This document shows positions 57,300 through 64,000 of a DNA stretch of 64,000 bases, piece by piece. The position numbers and the translations under genes were made by a program. Below the pieces are notes generated by a model, which was not told where the DNA came from, did no database searches, and worked only from the letters and a program-made list of their open reading frames with translations. Numbering within the stretch: position 1 is the first letter of the stretch; each line of letters opens with the position of its first letter. Source of the DNA: Adineta vaga (taxonomy: Eukaryota > Rotifera); the NCBI GenBank assembly GCA_021613535.1, contig CP075493.1, positions 3,782,001 to 3,846,000 on the forward strand, given 5' to 3'.

Positions 57300-58565
57300 T
57301 TAAGAATTTGTTGAAAAACAAAAGAATATTTGTTTAATTTTTGTACGAAATACTTGTTGAAATTGTGTTGTAAATCGTATATAGATAAAAAAATTTGCCA
57401 AATAAGTTGTTAATTCGAGAACATTAACAACTAGTGCATAATATTTATATGATGATCGGTTAATATCTTTAAAAACAAAATTTGGATATGCAAACAACAT
57501 TGGAATTTGTCCACATAGATAAAGTGTTGATAACCAAATAAGCATAATAGTTAATTGTCGTTCTTGTTGTTGTTTTCTTACATGCATACGAGTTGTTGAA
57601 GATGACGACGATGAGATTGGTGTTGATGATTCTTTTTGAAGTCCATTTAATGAAATATTTGATCCACCTGATAATGATGATGTTGAAAGAAGATTATCAG
57701 TTTGAGATTGAGATTCTGATGTATATTTTGTAACTGCTATTGTATCACTACCATTTGAAGATGGCTGAAGAAAAACTGTTGTTGTTTTTGTTATTGTTGT
57801 TGGTGATGGTGATGGTAGAGATTTTTTTTTCGGTTTAAATTTTTGATTTGCCGAACGAACAGTTGATAATAGAAGACAATTTGAACAGATAAGTATACAA
57901 ATTGGAATAAAACGTAAAAGAATTTCTTTACACATACCAAAATATTCGTAAGCTTTTGTTTTTGCGATTGATGTTAACGAGAGACTATTACAATCATCAA
58001 CTTTATAAACAAGAAAATTAACTGAATTGGCAAGAATCGGAAACAAAAAACAGATCAATAGCGTTATTAGAACTCGATTTGAACTAAATAAACGTTGTTT
58101 TTTCATTGGCCAACGAACACTAACAAGTCGTTCAATTGTTACTGTTAATGTTAAAAGAACATTACATCCCGCTGTTATATTTGCCAATGGAAAATAGACA
58201 TTCACTAAGTACCAAACACGAAAATATTTATCACTTAATGTACGTGGTCGAGTATAATTTGTAATACAATAAATAAAAACAAGTATGCATGTTATACAAT
58301 CAACGAATGCGACAAGACGTAAATATTTGAAGGTTAAATTTTTAAATGAACGATCCGAAAACACGATTAAATTAACCACATTTAATAACAAACCAATAAG
58401 ACATAATGGAGACATAAAATAGAGATAAATTATATGCTCAATTAATTTGTATTGTAATGAGACACTACAATTTCGAATTGGATTTGTTAAATGTCTTGTT
58501 GTTGTTGTTTCACTTAGAATTGTTGAAGTTAAATAATAATCACTAGAAAATGCATTTAAATCCAT
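57300..58565 (-). CDS. Class A peptide-type G-protein-coupled receptor (FMRFamide-receptor-like)
   Basis: Single exon of 421 residues, ATG at 58565. Seven transmembrane segments are evident: TM1 FMSPLCLIGLLLNVVNLIVF with the GN-like LN; TM2 YLRLVAFVDCITCILVFIYC; TM3 ending in the (D/E)RY variant ERL (TLTVTIERLVSVRWP); TM4 VLITLLICFLFPILANSVNF; TM5 LLRFIPICILICSNCLLL; then a long Ser/Thr/Pro-rich third intracellular loop of about 100 residues; TM6 LTIMLIWLSTLYLCGQIPML; TM7 VVNVLELTTYLANFFIYIRF. The SVRWP.K pattern after ERL and the NFFIY in TM7 are common in FMRFamide/neuropeptide receptors of invertebrates. The ligand is unknown. A C-terminal Cys may be palmitoylated. Confidence 0.78.
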   Translation of the reverse strand: MDLNAFSSDYYLTSTILSETTTTRHLTNPIRNCSVSLQYKLIEHIIYLYFMSPLCLIGLLLNVVNLIVFSDRSFKNLTFKYLRLVAFVDCITCILVFIYCITNYTRPRTLSDKYFRVWYLVNVYFPLANITAGCNVLLTLTVTIERLVSVRWPMKKQRLFSSNRVLITLLICFLFPILANSVNFLVYKVDDCNSLSLTSIAKTKAYEYFGMCKEILLRFIPICILICSNCLLLSTVRSANQKFKPKKKSLPSPSPTTITKTTTVFLQPSSNGSDTIAVTKYTSESQSQTDNLLSTSSLSGGSNISLNGLQKESSTPISSSSSSTTRMHVRKQQQERQLTIMLIWLSTLYLCGQIPMLFAYPNFVFKDINRSSYKYYALVVNVLELTTYLANFFIYIRFTTQFQQVFRTKIKQIFFCFSTNS

Positions 58566-61500
58566 TTGTTATTGTTTGTTTATCAAAATGACTAAGAAAT
58601 TCGCATATCTGAAAAAAAAAGAAAGAGAAAAGAAATAGATTTTCTTTTTTTTCAATGTGGAATATTCAACTTGACATTGTTATTTCCGTTTCGAACATGC
58701 AAACGAACGAATGAAGAATTGTTCCGATCATTAAGAAACTCGCTTACAGGCAATGAACATAAGTGCGCAGTTCGGTTCAGTTCTATTGACATAAGATTGG
58801 AACTTCACGTACTATGTTCTCGGAATAAATTCAATTAATATCTGATCATTACATGTAACTGAGTATTGAGAAATCTCAATGTTGATTGAAGAGATATAAA
58901 CATGAGTAACTAAAGACGATAAATTCAAATAAAAACATTCGACTAATATTAATTAAACATATAGTTATATCAATATATCTAGTATTTCATTCGAGTAGAA
59001 TAGCTTCCTGTACTAGAAGTATCAATTACATGTTTTGTTTTATGTTTGAATAAATGTATATGACCAGTATATCTATTAAAAGAGTTTTTCCTCGATATAA
59101 TTGTCTTGGATTACTTTTGGAAGTAGAAGGAATTCATAGAACAGTTTATCTAACATGACCCTTTAGAATGTAGGAACAACAGTATGTGGAATAGAACCAG
59201 ATCTAAATGTCAATGTCAGAAATTCTTTAATACTTCATCCATCAGGGTAATTATCTTGTATAAAACAAAATCATGTGATTAAACTTAAGAGAAAACTGTT
59301 CTGTATAATAAATCGAATAGAAAAAGAAGTTTACGGAAAACGTTTTTTAAGAAGTACTATTCTCAAAAATAATCACTATATATAGAGTGAAATATTTAAG
59401 TCGATCAGATGGGTGTGGATGAATACATCTCTTATTATTGTAGTATGTTTACTTGTTAAACAGTGCTTAGACTTATATTTACCTTTGTCGCGTACTGACT
59501 AAATACCTCTAGGATATTTTCTAGAAAATCATAACAAGTAATTTCTAAATCTAAGATCAGTACAGATTTAACATATCGTTATGTTAACTATTTTAGCTAC
59601 AAAAAACCATTCGGAAATTTGACTAACCTGGTATCTTCGTCTAGGAAGAAAAAGAAGAGTTTGTCTGATCTTATTCTATCTTTATTATTGGCAACTTAAT
59701 ACACGGTTCGATTCATTATGGAGAAGACAAATGCTCGTGTCAATAAACGACTCTTCTGCTGATTCCGATAAACTTGTCGTTCTAGTAATGGGTGGCATGT
59801 TGAAATAAGTACCCTGGCATCCTGGAAATATTTCTTATCTTTATTGAATTTCTATTGATCAATTCGAATGTCTTAAGAATATAAAGAACATTTGTTTTTC
59901 ATGTCGAAAATCTAATAGACAACCTCGAAGTTTTATTCAACATTAATTGAGATTTGTATTGATGATTAATAAGAAAACATTTTTCCTTTCTGTTTTTCTA
60001 TCGGATATAATTGAAAAAAATCAGACGGTAGAGAGGAAAACAGGAGACTTACCGGAAATAAAATTAGAAAACCTAATAGATTAAAGATCAGGTCAAAACT
60101 ATGTTGTTTTGTTTATCTAAACCCTAAAGAACAAGTTGTGTATAATAGATAGCATATATTTTCTGCTACAACTGTAGCCTTATAGAAAAGAAATATTATG
60201 TGATAGTGATGGATGGGGAAAAATGGCAAAGAAAAAGTATAGACAGTTTTCTCTTCAATGCTATCATCGCCTAATAATATGATTAAGCATGCGAAAGATT
60301 AATAACATTAATTGTCCATCAGAATATTTCTTCTTACTTTTTCAAAAAGGAAAAGATAAAATAATCGATATTAGTTTCATAGTTACACGTCTGAAAAAGA
60401 AATAGTCGTAATCATGATTAAGTAAAACAATGTCATATAAATACGAAGAAGTCAATTGGAAAAAGCCAATGAAACAAACTCAATAAGAAACACCTGTCAA
60501 AATTCGATTTCTTTCAGCTAGTTGGACACTAATAATGTTGTCAAATTTTATCATTGCCAACATACAACTAAGTCTCGTCTATGTAATTATTTACAAAAAT
60601 ATAATTTCCGTTCAGTTTTGAGCGGAAGAGAAAAATTTACATGATTAATATAATTTCTAATTTTCAGCTTACTTAAACAATGTTTGCTTTTTACATTCAG
60701 AAATCTAGAAGAAATATATGTGGTATATGATTATTGTTTGCAACTGTTTGTTTTTTATTTATTACTATTGAGATAACACCAACTTTTCAATCTCATTCAA
60801 CACATACTTTCTCTCTCTCTCTCTATATATATATATATGTATATATGTATGCGTGCTGTATGGGAATCTCAAAAGACGTCATCAATCTGCCTGTCTGTTT
60901 TAATCATCTTCGTTATTATTATTGTTATTAGATGCATTCTAATCAATCTTTCTATATTTAATACATGCGTTTTCTATTATCTTTCATTGGATATGTTCGC
61001 CACTCGAGCATCTAATAATCACAATGTTAAAGAGCACGAGCAAATGGAATACTACAACGATTAATATTAAATTTAAAAAACCTTGGGAATAATTATATCA
61101 ATTGGTTTAGTTGATTCTCTATGGATTATAATACTAAAACTAGAAAAAGAAAGATAGTTGAAAAAGAATAGTCAATAGATATGGATATTATACGATTGAA
61201 TATATATATATTGTCGCTTTTAGTTAGAATATATGCTATCATAACAAAAAAATTTCAAATGAGGAAATGAAAGCATTCTCATTAGTTTGATAGATATACA
61301 GAGGAAATCCTTTATCATACAAAAACAGTTGTTTTGTCATGTAAACTTGACGAACAGCAGTGGTAAGTTTGTAGAAACGATATGAGTACTATAGTGCAAA
61401 GAATAACTACATACACACACACACTCCTTCTTTTTCTTTTTCAAATTACCATATGTGAAAAACTGTTTCGTATTCTGGTATTGTAATTTCCTTTCTAATC

Positions 61501-64000
61501 AGAGCTTTTCACTCCATTGGCATTGAAATATTCTCTACGTATACATATCGATATGCACTATTGAAAAGATAACGACAGCAGCTGTTGGTACCGTTTTGGT
61601 TTGTTAATACGACTTAAACTAACAGACATAGACGACTTCAATGATAAAAAATCCCACGCGACAGAGAGAGAGAAACAGTTCTATCTTATTTCAAATAAAC
61701 AACATACGCATACCATATTCTGTTCGTATGACATAAAGTCGAGTCTGTAATGTTGGTAAATGATGATGACAAGCAATTTCTGTTTCTAGAATAACAGTCA
61801 TATTAACAGAGATATACAGGTCATTGGTTTAGCGTTGAATGCCATTTTCATCGTTCATGGAAAGCGGAAAGAGGGAGAGAGAAACACAACTAAGTAGTTG
61901 GATATTGATATTATGACATTAGCATGTGGGAGGAGAAAAAAGAATGTTCGACGACAGTTTCTTCGCTAAGTGTTGATGAAACTATCTGGCGTTCCATACA
62001 ATTTCTATTGCACTATAACTGTAACAACAACAACAGACATAGCTCAACGAACCGATAATGATAATGTCATTATCTAAAGTAAAAATATTCTTTTCTGTCT
62101 TTCTGTATATGTCATCGTCAACGTTTTCTCTTCTTTATTTCTTCTCGATACTTTCTTTTCAGTTATCTTATTTTGTTATTATATAGAAGATATAATACTT
62201 TTTCAATCCAAATCATAACAAGATTGTAATGTCAACAAAACTGAGAAAGAAGAACGGAAAAAAACGAGTAACTAATTTCTATACGTTTGTCTTTTATATA
62301 TTATTGTTATTTTCTAAGAAATTAACATATCAGAAGAAACGAACTAATTCGAAATAGGAAGAATGTAGAAAATTCAATTATGTCCACAGAATTATTCTTA
62401 TTTAATTAAACGTTGAGAAATTTCTATGAATATATACAAAGATATCTTTGTCAATAAATAGATGATTGATCTATATGTCAAAATAGTTCGTTGCATAGTA
62501 AACAAGCATTGCACTTTAAGTCGATATTCTCGATTGAAAAAAGATATTCACCCATATCTCACTCAATATGAACTTATTTGATTAACATTCGAATATTAAA
62601 CGTTCAAATTAATTTCATTATGACACATTACTCAATATTTATTGACTATTATTTTCGATCTTTTCTCGGCTAAACCCATCCCCCCCCCTCTTTTATATTA
62701 GTAGCTCCCGAAGGCTAGTAAATTGCCCACCATACAAAATTCTCGGAGGAGACTTTTTTAAGTCCTTAAGTTTTTAGCGGTTTGAAGTGCTAAAAAAGTT
62801 TTCAGGAATTGTGGGATTTTTACTCTGAATACTAGAAAAATGAATTAAATTTGTATAAAAAAAACTTTGATTTTCGGTTATTTTACGATAAAAATACCGC
62901 TAAAACTTCTCGAAAGCAAGAAGACTGCTATTATGGAGGAGGAGAGCTTAGGAAAAACACACCCATCCTAGAAAGGATACATTTTTTGTCGCACAACAGT
63001 TTATATTCTAACATTATATAGATATAATAACGAACAGATATCGCTATAAAGATGTTTATATTGATTAATGAAAAACATTCGAATATTTTTCTGATTTGAA
63101 ATCCATGAAGATTCCTGTTTTCTTTTACTCATTGTATGAGAGAGGAAAAGCAAACTAAGAGAACATAGTTTTCTTACACGCGATCTATCAAAAGTCAATC
63201 GACTAGTTAATTAAGAGAATTAGAGATTGATAATGTGATTATATGATACAAAACGAAATCTTTGAAATAATCAATTTTAGAAATAAAATATTAAACTTTC
63301 TACTTATCTTGAGAAGACTTTGTGAAAAGCAAACGAGTCGTCTAGGTGTTTAACCATACGATTCACATCATATATATATATATATATTTATGTTCATGTC
63401 CAATTGCCTCGATTGAAGCATACCTTCAAATAATAAATGATCGGTAAATGATGTGATCTCAAGGGAAAAGATGTGTTTCCTATTCCTTTCAAATTGTTTG
63501 TCATTTGGATATTTATCAAAAAGAAATGTTTATGATCTGTAACGAGATCATTGTTTTGAATATAGAAAATTTCCCTACGAAGAAATCATTTTCTCTATTG
63601 AAAATCGCAATTGACAAGCAAAGAAAATCTTTTCGTTACTTTCTGACAAATGATTGTTAATTACTGATGCCAACAAAGATTTAGATGAATGATTTCTTTT
63701 CGTTTCTCCTTGAATAAACCGTAAGAAATATTTTAACCTTTTAAACATACGGAAAAGAAACTTTTCAGAATTTATACAACATAAATTCAATATTATCTTG
63801 ATATTCAATTAAAACTAAGAATACCGCATAGATAAATTTCAATTCTGTTTCCTACTTAAAAAACCTAATTATTCAAGAAACTTTACCATACATGAAGAGT
63901 ACCATTGTTTTGTATTACACAATTCAAATTTCTAATACAAGAACTGAAAACAGGAATCAATTTCTTTCTTTTTAAAATACTGAGTACATTGCACGCAAGA
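58566..64000. other. 5.4 kb without supportable genes
   Basis: AT-rich sequence with frequent stops on both strands. It holds short CT and TA microsatellites (near 60808-60840 and 63370-63387), a C run at 62681-62689 and a small dyad at 62772-62905. Short open stretches (60734-61064 plus, 63001-63198 minus, 63575-63808 minus) are low complexity and unrecognised. It may be the upstream regulatory region or a long intron of a gene outside the window. Confidence 0.5.
62640..62980. repeat. Atypical, GC-richer patch with small inverted repeat
   Basis: A C run (62681-62689) introduces about 300 bp that is less AT-rich than its surroundings. Inside it ttttagcggt (62772-62781) pairs exactly with accgctaaaa (62896-62905), extended by AAG/CTT with one mismatch. 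It could be a decayed insertion. No termini or coding sequence can be defined. Confidence 0.3.

Noticed and set aside
1-64000. tRNA, rRNA, LTR retrotransposon or reverse transcriptase genes
   Set aside because: I looked for B-box/T-loop-like GGTTCRA motifs in suitable context, long direct terminal repeats and RT-type YxDD frames and found none that held up; a covariance-model search could still find small RNAs.

Overview
The window looks like nuclear DNA of a small AT-rich animal, most likely a bdelloid rotifer. The reasons are many spliceosomal introns of about 45-130 bp with GT-AG borders, dense gene packing, clear metazoan orthologues (an Otp homeodomain protein, rhotekin, diacylglycerol kinase theta, NAA10, elongin C), divergent rhodopsin-type GPCRs, and acceptor-like AGs just 5' of several start codons, as expected of a spliced-leader trans-splicing lineage. 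The taxon is an inference from gene structure and composition; no marker here proves it. All exon borders below come from my own reading of frames, phases and splice sites.

Left part (1-18,780): an AT-hook protein (+), a TRMT44-type tRNA 2'-O-methyltransferase (+), a GT92/DUF23 glycosyltransferase (-), a rhotekin-like Rho effector (+), a divergent A/B-type cyclin (-), an orthopedia homeobox gene (+) head-to-head with the cyclin, and two tandem LicD/fukutin-type phosphotransferase-like type II membrane proteins (-).

Centre (18,781-38,296): one enormous gene. Seven small exons encode a short cytoplasmic tail, a signal-anchor helix, an RRKR furin-like site and a Tyr/Glu/Asp/Pro-rich stretch. 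One 17.4 kb exon then carries about 16 kb of Thr/Pro/Gln/Gly pentapeptide-based repeats (GTQPT, GTKPA, TATKPA, and a 25-residue AGTQPPTTQR / AGTLPTGSQPNGTMP unit). It ends in a non-repetitive domain of about 300 residues resembling the choice-of-anchor A domain best known from bacterial surface proteins. A 3.1 kb higher-order unit is duplicated in tandem. Frame-breaking indels cluster at 25.6-29.05 kb, with isolated ones near 23,640 and 29,741; the cluster looks more like poor consensus than real decay. This giant mucin-like protein is the best candidate for an undescribed system.

Right part (38,297-64,000): an intergenic stretch with a MITE-like element; a second pair of LicD-like genes (-), one broken by a single-base deletion and sharing a nearly identical tract with its neighbour; a wax-synthase-like MBOAT acyltransferase (-); sialate O-acetylesterase (+); an orphan 7TM receptor (+); NAA10 (-) head-to-head with a diacylglycerol kinase theta gene (+, 18 exons); elongin C (+); and a second class A GPCR (-). 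The last 5.4 kb shows no gene I can support.

Several genes near the giant protein could act on secretory-pathway glycans (GT92, four LicD-like genes, SIAE) or lipids (MBOAT). This may be only coincidence of neighbours.
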